The notes beneath the pieces were generated by a model. It did not search any database, was not told the origin of the DNA, and saw nothing but the letters and a program-made list of their open reading frames with translations. Below are positions 11,801-23,397 of a stretch of DNA of 64,000 nucleotides, piece by piece (position 1 is the stretch's first letter; each line of letters opens with the position of its first letter). This stretch comes from Takifugu bimaculatus (taxonomy: Eukaryota > Chordata > Actinopteri > Tetraodontiformes > Tetraodontidae). The position numbers and the translations under genes are program-made. The stretch lies in contig CP034985.2 in the NCBI GenBank assembly GCA_004026145.2, forward strand, positions 11,297,424 to 11,361,423, written 5' to 3'.

Positions 11801-14076
11801 GGGTGAAAACGGCGGGCAGACGTTACCTTCCTTTGTGCCGTTCATTATGCTGACGCTGTTGTCTGGGACGAAAAACGGAGACTCATCAAACACGTGTTGT
11901 ACCTGTGGGAGCAAAAGAAGCAGGGACGAGAGAGAGAGAAGTGAAAGAAGCTGCAGAGGAATGGCGTTAATGTGATCTACTGTAATGGTGGCTCATCCGG
12001 GGGGCCCAGCAAATCAAAGGGATTAATTAATTCCCTCGGGGGCTTAATGAAGTATCACTTACTGTATTTTCCAAGATGCCCCGGGGCCATCCATTAGGAT
12101 CTAATCCCCTCTACTAGACCTTTCCCAACTAAGTTCACACCACTCTGCCACCCGCTGCAGGTCTGAAAATGTCCCCGCCTGGATGAGAGGACTGGCCTCA
12201 CTTTGAAAGTGCCAGACAACGTCTCATCTAACAACTCGCAGAGCTCCCAGTGGGAAAATCTAATCTTCCTCGTTCCGGTGTTTTACCTGGTGGAGGAGAG
12301 CCTGGGCTTTTCCTGCCGGCAGCAGCCGGAGCCCCGCTGTGGCTCTGAGCAGCACCGGCGTCCTCTTCCACTCCAGACGGGGGACGGCGTTCTTGGCCAC
12401 CTTCAGCATCGTCCTCACCGTCTGTGCAGCCTTTGAAAACACACAACTGCCGTGTGAGCTGGGAGGATCATACACACGCAAAGACACAACTGCCGTGTGA
12501 GCTGGGAGGATCATACACACGCAAAGACACAACTGCCGTGTGAGCTGGGAGGATCATACACACGCAAACACACAACCAAAAGTCCAGCTTGATGAGGACT
12601 GAACGATTGAAACACCTGTGTTGGTGTGATGTACGTCTCTGTGTACCTGTAGGTGTGTTTGTGCTCACTGGATACTGGATAAACAGGCAGATTTGCATCT
12701 ATATTTATAATTCTGTGTGATTTGAGCTGGAAATCATATTAGTTAAAAAGCCACTGGAAATGCTTTTTCATCACCGGGCTGCCTGACGTCTCCACTGTTG
12801 TTTTATTTATGATTCCCAGGAATCGAGTCTGTAAATATCAATAAACCCGTGTGCAGCAGATGCGTGGAAATGAAAACTCTTTTCAATGGGTCTCCGTGCT
12901 GTTAAATATAAACAAATCTGTCATCTGATTCATGCTCACGTCTCTCATTTCTTTGCCTGTCAACGTTGTCAAGTGTGGGCTGGTTTTCTTTTTGTATAGC
13001 AGAACACAGTTACAGCTGATTGCATCACCACAATAAATATCAGAAAAAGAGCATTTGATTGATGTACCATTGTGCAAGTAGGTTTTTAGAAATTCTATTA
13101 TGCAATAGATGGGAGGTAATTTATATTCCTAATTTACATTGACTGCCAGAGTTTCTACTTTCTTAGCTACATATAGGTGACCTTTACTTTTGACCTTTCT
13201 CAGCATGCAATTCATGAACGTGCATGGTAATGAACTGCAGGTGAACTGTGGGCACATTTATCCCTCCTGTCTACTGTAATCTTCAATGACATTAAACGCG
13301 CGGGGAGACTCCTGCCGAGGTTTTCCAAGCGTGACGCGCTCAATGGAATCGATCAGGCCCGACAATGAACTCACCATTTCAGGGATGTCGACGTAAGCCG
13401 ACAAACCAGGCTTCGTGGAATAGAACATCTCATTGTCCAAAACTGGCAGCTCCTCTAAAAAAAACAGAAAATCCGCCCACATCAAACAAGCCGTCGCCGT
13501 TATGGGATTTAAGATGCCTAAATCGTCTTAGCATACATACGTGGAATACATCTGCATGGTTAAAATGAGGCCTGTTGACTTGAATCTGACTAAATAGGAT
13601 TATTACTTTAAAAGTTAATGCAGTCAAGTGTAACAAATGCACACTCAAGCAGAAATATGTCCCGACAGAACTGGGATTGCAGATTATTACTCAGCGATTT
13701 GCGGCGGAAATAAGTCAATCGCAGGTCCTGACATTGTAGCAGGAGGAGCACGTGATTTAAGTCACCGTTCATTGAATCTTGAAAACAACTAGAGGTGCAG
13801 GTAGCGGCAGTAATGCGAGACGATGCAGAGCTCTGCTGAGGCCTTACCCGAGTCGGTGTGGATGAAGGTGAAGACGTGGATGCGCGTCCCCGTGCTGCCC
13901 GCATCGAACATCACCGCATAGAAGATGTGGCTGTAGTTCGCCGGACGGCTGAGGCTGGGGAGGACGGTCCTGGAGCTGCTGGACAGATCCAGGAGAGAGT
14001 TGACAACCTGGGCCTGGCTGAAGCCTGCAACAGTGTGCAGAACCAGGAGAAGAGGAGTCCAGTCTGACAGCTTCAT
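8886..14076 (-). CDS. ENTPD5: Ectonucleoside triphosphate diphosphohydrolase 5 (ER/secreted UDPase)
   Basis: Hydrolyses UDP and GDP in the ER lumen or extracellularly, supporting glycoprotein folding; needed for bone mineralisation in zebrafish. Exons (descending): 14076-13848, 13454-13375, 12430-12287, 11902-11827, 11494-11459, 11292-11204, 10666-10583, 10489-10427, 10197-10096, 9748-9605, 9364-9308, 9161-9046, 8969-8886; about 433 aa (human 428). The signal peptide is MKLSDWTPLLLVLHTVAG. All apyrase regions are present: FDAGSTGTRIHVF (ACR1), ATAGLRLLP (ACR2), the GTKEGILAW region (ACR3), LDLGGGSTQITF (ACR4) and SSWALGA (ACR5). There is no C-terminal membrane segment, which fits ENTPD5 rather than the four-site membrane ENTPDases; ENTPD6 is the next best guess. 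Exons 10666-10583 and 10489-10427 each contain one extra base that breaks the frame. Splice sites and all catalytic motifs are otherwise intact. Confidence 0.92.
12445..12573. repeat. Three-copy 43-bp minisatellite in ENTPD5 intron
   Basis: Near-identical 43-bp units begin with AACTGCCGTGTGAGC at 12445, 12488 and 12531. The array starts 15 bp upstream (in transcript sense) of the exon beginning at 12430, so it directly abuts the acceptor region. The near identity of the units suggests recent expansion. Confidence 0.9.
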
Positions 14077-14082
14077 CTTCAG

Positions 14083-15230
14083 TCTGGGGAAGATTAAAAG
14101 GAAAGCAAATCTTTGAATGATGCTATTAAATAATTAAGAAATGGTGAAGGGGGGAAAAGCAGCGCAGACTGTGCTGATTAACAACAGGTTGTGTTGTAGC
14201 ATGTCAACCAGCAGACGCTTCTGGGGTGGATCACTTATTTGAACACACCCTCAGACTTGCCAACCAACCAGACACACATCCCAAAATCAACCTCTCTGCC
14301 TGCTGAGTCAACAGCCACGGTGTGCAGACGTTACAATTTCATCCTGTCATACTGTAAGAGAGTTTGATCCGACAATGTAAATGTTGAGTAAAGTTCAAAC
14401 AATATTTATCACCAAAAGATACACAAGAAGGATCACATGATGATAATTCATAACAATGTTGAATAATGGTATATTTTTTAAAGTGCTGTAGGTTTTAACG
14501 TCTGTCTAAATTTATTGTAAATTGACTGACTGGAAACAACCAAGAAGTCTCATTGATTAACAGATGTCTGCTATATATTTAAGCTAAATGGTGAAAACTG
14601 AGCAGGTCTCACTTTGCTAGCTGGCAATTCATTTATCTTATATATGCTGTAGAAGAAACGTGAATAAACTGCCTCGGGCGTTATTAAGTTTGACTGAAAA
14701 CAGGTTTGATATTCCTACAGCACACATTTGTGGAGAAATGTTGCCTTTTAAGCTGATTTAAATTGGGGGTTTGAAATAAAGACTATTCTGGTTCACTTTT
14801 GAATACTTGTTAAATCTCAAAAGGAAAACATGTCATTTTTGGTGTTTAGGGAAAATTTGAAATGCCTATTTTTAAAATGAGCGCCAAGTATTGGCTTTAT
14901 TACGTATACCTCAAAACGTTTGTTCAGGTCTCATGAAAGCACAAACATAATTTCCATTGGCGACAGCTAGCTTAGAATGTAAAGGAAAATGCGAACCAAC
15001 ACAGGTGTACATTAGAAAAGCATCAACGATTCAGTGATCTTTTCTGGTGTTTTTTGTTCACCAAACCGAAAACGTGTCATTAACTTAAGAACAAAAACTA
15101 CTTGAGCTTACCATAATGGCAGTCAGCTCTTACTAGAGCAGAAACGTGGTGGGAGCCAGCTTCCGTCAAAATAAACTCACTTCCGTCAAAATAAACTCAC
15201 TTCCGCCAAAGATGAACTAACTTCCGCCAA
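14083..15230 (-). promoter_or_regulatory. ENTPD5: ENTPD5 5' UTR intron and ETS-repeat promoter
   Basis: A CCCCAG acceptor just upstream of the ATG (exon from 14083) and a donor ATG/GTAAGC at 15112 define a leader intron of about 1 kb, placing the noncoding first exon near 15112-15160. Immediately upstream is a 20-bp tandem repeat: TTCCGTCAAAATAAACTCAC at 15161-15180 and 15181-15200, a diverged unit at 15201-15221 and a partial unit after it. Each unit supplies one ACTTCCG-type ETS core (CGGAAGT on the transcribed strand), giving four in register. The leader exon is inferred from splice signals. Confidence 0.65.
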
Positions 15231-15604
15231 CTTGATTTTTATGTTGAATAAAGACGATGAGGCGTTTACAAAACGAAGCAGAATATGTCCGCTTTAGTGT
15301 TTACGTACATTTTTTTCTCATGGGCTTTAATTTCATCATTGTGCTATATATTATTTCTATAATTTAATTCCAAAGCTATCTACAATCGCTCAAACTTAAA
15401 CAATTTTGTCTCTGCAAATTTAAGTAAAATAACATTTAAATAGAAATGTTAACCAAGGAGCATAAAAGCCATCCATTATGTTCACCACTGAATTATGCTC
15501 ATTTGTATAAATCTAAAGTATCTTATGGTTCAACACACCAACATAGACATTACATTATCAAAGATGGAAATTAACACATAATGTTTAATGGAGCCAAATG
15601 AATC
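15231..15604. other. AT-rich spacer between ENTPD5 promoter and ALDH6A1 3' end
   Basis: Short AT-rich stretch with no open frame, repeat or RNA gene I can recognise. In human a further gene, BBOF1, lies in this position; there is no room or sequence for it here. Confidence 0.6.
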
Positions 15605-16248
15605 TTTATTCACAGCTGTTTCTATACCAAGCATTAACACCAAATCTGTACCCACATAACACAAAAAACACTGAGGGTTGAAGCAATGTGGGTATTTTAC
15701 CTGATCTTGCAAGTATGAAAGAGTTTACCAACTTTAGAAAACCCACCATATTTGAAAATGCTACATGCACAAATGTATTATGGCGACACAAAACTATATT
15801 TGCTTATCAGTTATTCAACCGCGTTCAAGGTAAAAATGGGAAAAGATGGAGTACTTTAGCTTTAACAGGAGTGAATAGTTACGCTCTAGTCTGTTCATAC
15901 CAGTTTTTACAACAATGTGCTGATAATGGAGCAGAATGACAAGAGGAAGCCCATCAAAGGTGAAACAAATGATCAACAAAATGCTCTGGTTTAAGAAACC
16001 CGATAGCCAAAAATGATCATTTATCAATTAACTTCACCACAGAAACTAGCACCGATTATTGCATCAACCCAGATGACCTCTGTATGAGCTGCACCTTGCA
16101 TTGTTGTGCGAATTTACACCAAGACCATCATAGTTTCACAACCACTACCAAACAATCAGCAGCACTGAGGGTAACTAATCTTCCATCTTCATTTTCTTCT
16201 TAAGGCATGTGAGGGGTCAGAGAAGATATTGCCGAAAGTGCAATCCAT
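15605..16248 (-). terminator. ALDH6A1: ALDH6A1 3' UTR with poly(A) signal
   Basis: TTTATT at 15605-15610 reads AATAAA on the minus strand, about 640 bases after the TAA at 16249-16251. It is a plausible polyadenylation signal. No coding sequence lies between. Confidence 0.55.
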
Positions 16249-19200
16249 TTAGCGCCCCATAGTCGGCATAGTAACAGCTGGGGATGTGACGGTGGCATCC
16301 TCGGCCTTCCACTGCGAGGTGACGGTCTTTATCTGAGTGTAAAACTGGATGCCCTGGAGGCAAGAAGAGACAAGTCCTCAGCTGAGCTGCAGTGATGCCC
16401 ACAATTGTGACGTTTGTGGATGTGTAAATGCGGTTTTACCTGTTTTCCATAGAAGTTGGTGTCTCCCCTGAATGAACCTCTGGAGCCAGTGAAAGAGAAC
16501 ATGGGCAGGGGAACGGGGATGGGTACGTTCACGCCGATCTGCACACATGAATGATATTTTCCTCTCATTTTTGTCTTTTCAGAGCAGCACATGACGATGA
16601 CGACTGCATAATGGTCACAGAAAAAAAACACAAAAAAAAACCCCACAATCCACATTTTGATTTGATTCAATCAACCCGACCGCTACTGTGCAATTTTCTC
16701 TACCACCAAGCGTGAAATCAACCAGGAAAACGAAGGCTGTCACCAAGGCAACATTTAACCTTTTCCATATACCCATTGTTGGCGGAATGCATGCAGATGT
16801 TCCCCTTCTTTGGTGTGAAAGTAAGTAAATGCCAATGAGAACTTTAGAAGATGAGAAGATACTGAGGATCATCAGGTCACCAAAAAAGGAGTCATGTGAA
16901 CTGAAAGTAACAAAGGCAACATTGCTGGAAGAACCACGCGGTCGTTTTCATTTTTAGATTCCTTACGTTTTTTCTTATGATGGATGCATCCAATATTGAT
17001 GGACTGATATAATTAAAACCTTCAGACTGTTGATGTCATGTCAGATTTTCAGACAATTTTGTTCCACCTACAGCAATGGAGCTTAAAAAAGCATTAAAAG
17101 AAATTTAAGCTATTAAAAAAAATGGTCTAAAATGAAATAATCTGTTTATTAAAACTGATGAAAGCACCGGCGTCTGATGATTAAATCGGACCAATTCCTC
17201 TTCATCCCAGGTGAAACATGCTTTTACTTCTCTAAAAATGTAAATATTAGCCAATTCATATCACCTTATATCAAGTGTAAAGATTTAAAATGTTCCCTAT
17301 GATTTAATGAACTACCCACAATAATAAAATATTCAATTTTCCCATAAATTAAGGGCTGTTTGCTTCATACAGTGAGGGAACATACATTCACGTCTCACCA
17401 AGGAAGGGGAAAAAAAACCCAGCAAACCAATCTAATTAATTACAGCAGCTGCAGTTAATATCTGGGCTTCTTTATACATCATCCTGTTATTAAACCATTC
17501 TAAAAATAGCCCCTCACCTGGCCAACATCCACCTCATGTGTGTATTTGCGCGCTGTGGCCCCATTAGTGGTGAAAATAGCTGTGCCGTTGCCATAGGGAT
17601 TTTGGTTGATGATGGAAATGGCTTCATCCAGACTGTCGGCCTCGAGGACGACGAGCACCGGTCCAAAGATCTCCTCTTTGTAGCAAGTCATGTTTGGCTG
17701 AAACAAACAGGAGAAGAATTAATTTGACGCCATCTGCCAGCAGGGTTTCAAATAATTTAGTAACGCTTAACAGCTCCTTTCCATTTTAAATTGACCAGGA
17801 GAAAGAGACTTTGGCAAGTACAAAATGAGGAATCTACACAATTAGACGGGTTTAATGTGCAACTTTGACTGTAAAATATCTATAGCGGGCCTCTTGAAAT
17901 GAAAATTTACCTTTAAGCTTGTTGAAAATTGACTCTGCAGCTACAATATAGTGCACCTAAAGTGTGATGTTTGCTTGGATTTATAAGCTTTTGTGTTAAG
18001 CTAGCAAGGAAATGCATCTAATTGATAAAAGATTTCCTTCCATTACACAAAGATTACATTGGGCATCTCAAACTATCTAAAAATCTCACCGTAACTTTGC
18101 TCAGGATAGTTGGCCCAACAAAGTTTCCATTTTCATATCCCTTGACTTTGACATTCCTCCCATCCAGCAGCACTTTGGCGCCTTCTTCCACGCCAGACTG
18201 AATCAAACACTCCACTCTCTCTTTGGCTTGAGGAGAGATCAGGGGTCCCACATCTGCGCCTGGCTGATCACCTTAAGCACAGAACATGCATAAAATTCTT
18301 TCTTGCATCTTGCAAAGGAAAAAAAAAAGGTGAGAAAAGTGAAATAATAAGGACAAGTGCTGTTTGAAATGCAAATTGGCATCGGCACAGATACCTGCGT
18401 TCACGCGCAGCTGATCTGGAGCGTTCCACCAGCTCTGGGAGCCAATTGCGAGACTCCCCGACAAAAATAGCAGTGGAGAGGGCCATGCAGCGCTGGCCAG
18501 CTGCTCCGAAGGCAGCACCCACTAGCTGGTTGATGGTGTTCTCTTTGTTGGCATCAGGCATCACTACACCGTGATTTTTGGCACCCTAATGTGAAAAATG
18601 TAGAACACAACTCAGTAGGGAGTCTCACCAGCAGCACAGTAGGACAAGTGTTTAATACAGCCAGCGCAGTGAGTCACATATGTTACACATCTCTCTGACT
18701 GACAGCCTCGCTGTAGTCCTCAGCTGTTGCCTTGGTAACAAAAGGAAATATTTTGCTCATTTTATTCACAACATAAAGAATCCTATTAAGGGGGGGGGAT
18801 TTAAGTTTTGATCGGGCACATTAAAGTCCTGCCGTACCATATTGGACTGCACTCTCTTGCCGTTCTTGGACCCACGCTCGTAGATGTACTCGCCCGCCGA
18901 GTTGGAGCCCACAAAGCTGATGGCTTTGATGGCCGGGTGGTCACAGATGAAATTCACCGCTACAAGAAGACACAAACCGGTCATGTAAATCTTCACCTCA
19001 GTCCTTCCGCCCCCCGAAGGTACACAATAATAATATACAAAATCTTTGAATGCACATATTCTTCCTCTTGCCTTGAGCGCTCCTGAATTACTTACAGATC
19101 AAGGCTGCACTTATTATGGAAATTTCTCATCACGGAAAAGCCGGGAGGTAGATGACAAGTGCTCCAAAACAACCTTAGGACCCCCCCACTTATTGGTTCT

Positions 19201-21780
19201 TACAACCATCTAAATGAGTGTTGACGTTCACCTGCGTGTTGCCCGTGGATGATGTTGAGAGTGCCGTCTGGAGCCCCAGCGTCCTGGAGCATTTTGCCCA
19301 GGAGCATGGTGCATCCTGGGACCCTTTCGGAGGGCTTCATCAGGTAGGTGTTGCCACATACCATACCAATGGGGAACATCCAGAGAGGAATCATGGCAGG
19401 GTAGTTGAAAGGGGCAATGCCAGCACACACCCCGATGGGCAGGCGGTAGGTGTAGGTGTCCATGTCCTTGGTGATGGAAGGTAACGTCTCCCCCAGCATG
19501 AGGGATGTGATGCTGCAGGCATGTTCAACCACCTCTGAGGACAGATAATAAAGAATGCATGCCTGAATACTGTAGCAAGCTAGTAACGAGCTTAGACTGC
19601 TAATTATCTCTACTTAAAGCATATTTTGCTCAATAAAAGCAGTTGATCAACTTCTTTTCTAAGTGAGTAAATGCAGACGGATTCTCTATAATGTTGGCAG
19701 CACACCTGCAGATACGATGTGTTACTCAGCTGATAAAGTCAGAATGACTCAAGATCTGGGACCATCACCAAATTGGCTCCTCTGCTGTTTAATAACCAAA
19801 GCAAATTTTTGTTTATTTGCAAGTGTGCATGAATATTCATTTCTCATCAGGGGAGCCAACGATGCAGGCCAAACTGTACTAATGTGAAATGATCCAATCG
19901 TGTCCTTTTTCATTAACTTTAGAAGGACAGTGTGAACAGGTAACGTACCCAGGAAGATTTCTGAAAAGCCATCTCAGAATGTGACGAATATGTTCTGTTA
20001 CATTTGTAAAGCTAAAAACGAATTTACATATCATCAGCTGAACCTTAAAAGCCACTTTTTACAAAGGGACTTTCATGAGAAACCAATAAATCACTATTAC
20101 AAAGACAAACTGATTTTTAAAGTCAGTTATACAAGATAATTATTTCATATTATTGCCAATACTGCAGTAATGCAAAAGCTGCACTTTTTAGGCTGGGGTT
20201 GGTACATTAAAGATAAAAGGCTTAATAGATTTTTTACAAGTAAGCTAATTTTACTTACGGAGTCCTCTAAAAACATCGCCTTCTGCGTCAGCAAGAGTCT
20301 TTCCCTGCTCCAAGGTTATCGTTTTGGCTAGCTCTTTCTAAAATATGAAAAAGAAAGTTATTTACTGAACAGATCTCAGCATTCAAGCACATTTAAAGGT
20401 AAAGACAATAGGGAGGAAGTATTTATCTACAATGTTATCTTTGATGAGCTGCTGATAGCGCAGGAAGATCTGCTGCCTGCTGAGGATGGAGGTCTCGGAC
20501 CAGGAGTGGAAGGCTCTGGAGCAGGAGTCCACAGCTGCCAGCATCTCCTCCTGGGTAGCTTTGGGAACACGTCCCACTACCTCATTAGTGGCCTGAGAAG
20601 CAGGAGACAGACAGGTTGACTAAGAGCAAAGGGAAATCATTGAGGGATTTTGCAATCATTTATTAATATTGATGACCAAGTGTTTGTTTTCCATCCTCTA
20701 CTGCTTTGATATTTTATGTGATAAAAGCAGATGGTTGTTTTTGTGAGTCACGGTTATTCATCCGGCCTTGCAGGCTGATAGCTGACAGGCCATTCACTGA
20801 GTGCTGCTTCATATAAAGCAGGACTGGTTAAGTCAACGGTTTCTTTTCAAAGATATAACAAAAGTAATTTCTCCCCATTTTGTTTCTACAGTCCCCCAGA
20901 CTGACCCTGTAGCCTCTTCCAGAATACTTACAGGGTTGTGAATGTCGAGCCATTCGGAGGTGCTGGACTCCACGAACTTGCCATCAATGAAGAGCTTGGT
21001 GGTGGGCTTAAAAATGGCAGGAATGTGGGATTAAACTTTTTCAACTCCCAAATTTATGTTCATCCTGTGTGTCACTATGATCCATCTTTAATCACTGCTG
21101 AAAAACATGCATGTTGTACATTAAGCACGTCTGTCTTTAATGACACATTAAAAGCCCTTTTAAGTAGTCTTCATGTGGCTGCTCAGCCCTCAGTTTTGCA
21201 GAGTTTATATCAGTAACAGGTAATGAAACTTTAAATAATTACAATTCTCCCATTTTCTTACTTAAAGCGAAAGAATAATGTTAATTGCGCCACTGAATAA
21301 GGAGACACAAAGATAATTAGTATCATTGTCCTTGGAGCTATTTTTAAAAACCAAACAAATCTACTCTTTACGTCCAAATGTATTCGTCGTTGATTTCTAA
21401 TCTCACCACTGAAGAGGAGTAACAGCGACCCAGCCGGTGCGCAACCTGCAAGAAGTAAAACAGCCGTTTACAAATCAATGCACATAAAATCTGCTTTTCA
21501 GCTCCTGGAGAAAGAGGGTGGCATTAAGCGCTATATGGTTGCAAACCCTCTCAAACTACTGAACTAGGGGGAAAAAGACGCAATACATGTAATACGCGTA
21601 AAAGCCTGTGTGGATTTTGTGCAACGTGCACGTTGGATCATGACTTTGTTAGCTAGTAGCCCAGGATGTTAGCTATCTTGGTTAACGCACGCGCCAAACA
21701 AGTTTATTGCTGCTGCTTTGAAGTTGGGAGTAAGTTTGGTTTACCTTTTTAATTAAAACGGATCTGATAAGCGCTGCCAT
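16249..21780 (-). CDS. ALDH6A1: Methylmalonate-semialdehyde dehydrogenase, mitochondrial
   Basis: CoA-dependent mitochondrial matrix aldehyde dehydrogenase that converts malonate- and methylmalonate-semialdehyde to acetyl-/propionyl-CoA in valine and pyrimidine catabolism. Exons (descending): 21780-21745, 21445-21407, 21006-20932, 20592-20431, 20337-20259, 19534-19232, 18959-18838, 18585-18395, 18271-18090, 17697-17518, 16538-16440, 16353-16249; about 523 aa (human 535). The N-terminus MAALIRSVLIKK is basic and presequence-like. Visible motifs are LEQGKTLADAEGDVFRG, GVCAGIAPFNYPAMIPLWMF, AISFVGSNSAGEYI, the catalytic AAGQRCMALS (Cys near residue 305), EEIFGPVLVV, and the ending MPTMGR. Exon 18585-18395 is 191 nt where phase demands 190: the frame shifts near 18411-18416, between LPELVERSR and QLRVNAG. 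All other phases close exactly. Confidence 0.95.
18726..18739. promoter_or_regulatory. RFX X-box motif, perfect palindromic form
   Basis: GTTGCCTTGGTAAC fits GTTRCC-NN-GGYAAC exactly. It lies in the ALDH6A1 intron between the exons at 18585 and 18838. Confidence 0.5.
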
Positions 21781-22267
21781 TGTTGGTAGCCCTGTTTCTC
21801 TTTACCTGCCCCAAAACCCTTGAACCGTCCCACACCAAACCGGAACAGTAAAAGAACTTAAGCTAGCAGTTAAAAGGGGCTCGGCGCGATCAGTGGTGAT
21901 TTACAAATCATCGACGCTGTGGATTTCAACACCGAGCACTGGCGCACATGATTTGTTGATCAGTTAAAGCAGCTTGTGACGTAATTCCCTGACTATTGAA
22001 TGTGGGCGGGACGAACTCGTGAACAACCAATCACCGTGCGCTGTTCACAACACACCCCTAAGCAAAGGAATCGGATTAATTGTTATCCTTTAGTGGCTCT
22101 TTTTCTCCCTTTATTAAACGTAAATATAAAAGGAAGTGAACTTGCAAAATGGCTTGAGGTAAAAAAAAACAACAACACATAAATGTTTTCCATACTTGAA
22201 CACTTTTTTTTCTATTTTGGATTTGAAAAAGCTTGCCATGTTGTCATGGCAACATTCCGCGGACAAC
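21781..22267. promoter_or_regulatory. Bidirectional promoter between ALDH6A1 and SAMD15
   Basis: The two ATGs lie 487 bp apart, head to head. The interval holds a CRE-like TGACGTAA (21977-21984), a GC box GGGCGGG (22004-22010), a CCAAT box (22027-22031) and, next to SAMD15, an RFX X-box-like palindrome GTTGTCATGGCAAC (22240-22253). The motifs nearer the middle would suit a constitutive ALDH6A1 start. The X-box suggests a ciliary programme for SAMD15. Confidence 0.7.
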
Positions 22268-23397
22268 ATGGAGTTCTTGCAGTGGAGCTGTCATGATGTT
22301 GCAGAATGGATCGAGTCTTTGGGATTTGCAAAATACATTGTAAGTCAACCACAACCTAAATAAATAAATCTGTTACACAGTGAATTTATATCTAGTTTTG
22401 TCTTTTGTCTTTAAGGCATGTTTCACGGACAACCTCATCAATGGAAGAAAGCTCATTCATATTAACTGTTCCAATATGCCAAGACTTGGAATCACAGATT
22501 TTAAAGATATGAAGGTAACCAGAAACACTTGTTAACTTAGCCTTCAAAAGGTTGATTTTATTTTGGAATCTAATTTGCATCAGAGATATGATGCTCAGGC
22601 ACAATGTTCAAATAAACCTGCAGTGCTCAAATGGCATCGAAAATAAAACTTACTCATTGGTATATCTTACTGAATTAAATATCAACAACTTGACTCATAC
22701 CACAAATGGCCCAGCATGAAGTCCTGCTTGTTAAAGCCAGTTAGAAATGGACTCCTTATAAAGAAACCAACTAACAGTAGAATTCTTTGTTGCTGCCCTC
22801 CCAAGAATTTTTGAAACCGGTCTAAATTGCCCGCAGACAGTCGATTGTGTGCCAACTCAATTGCACATTCCATTTAGCACTGGAATGCTCTTCCTTTCAA
22901 CAGTATGGATTCCAATTAAGGTTTTATCTTGTAACCCAGCATCACTGCCAGAAAACAGCTCAAATTACTGCACCATATATGCTTTTCACAGTCAAACTGA
23001 CTTTTTTTCTTTAATCTCTCCCCGAGGTCAGAACTAAATTGGCTGAAAGTGACTGCATGTAGCCTATTCTGCTTCGCTGCATTAGCATCAAACCGCATGT
23101 CTTGAGATTGTCTCAGTAGCCTGTGGCACGTCTAGTCAAGATTTATAATGCTTTAGCCCGTAACTCATTTATTTTGCCCCTTTCGCTCATTGTGCTGGAA
23201 TCCTTCTAGATAAATCTTCAGGTAGTGCAGCAAACACATTTAATCAAAAGATTGAGGCAATGCTGTGTGTACCTGCAGGTCATCTCCGCCCACGTGCGCA
23301 AGTTACTGGGAATCACAGCCACCCCGTGGAATCACAGCATTGCCGACCCTCCGCAGGACGCTCGGACCCTGTTCTTGGAGAAAAAGAGTCCGGACAG
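22268..23397 (+). CDS. SAMD15: SAM domain protein 15-like (3' end unresolved)
   Basis: Three exons: 22268-22339, 22416-22514, 23279-23397. They encode a sterile alpha motif domain, beginning MEFLQWSCHDVAEWIESLGF, with the characteristic NLINGRKLIHINCSNMPRLG and GITDFKDMK, then VRKLLGI and DARTLFLEKK. These match the C-terminal SAM region of human SAMD15. The long repetitive N-terminal part of the mammalian protein is absent; the fish form starts at the domain. An in-frame upstream ATG at 22238 would add ten residues, but 22268 has the better context (AACATGG). The last exon ends in phase 2, so at least one more exon is required. The block starting at 27266 has the right entry phase but lies 3.9 kb away. 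Function is unknown; SAM domains mediate oligomerisation. Confidence 0.78.

Noticed and set aside
8886..21780. ENTPD5 and ALDH6A1 as pseudogenes
   Set aside because: All active-site motifs and splice sites are intact; only isolated one-base insertions of the same sign are seen, also in unrelated genes.
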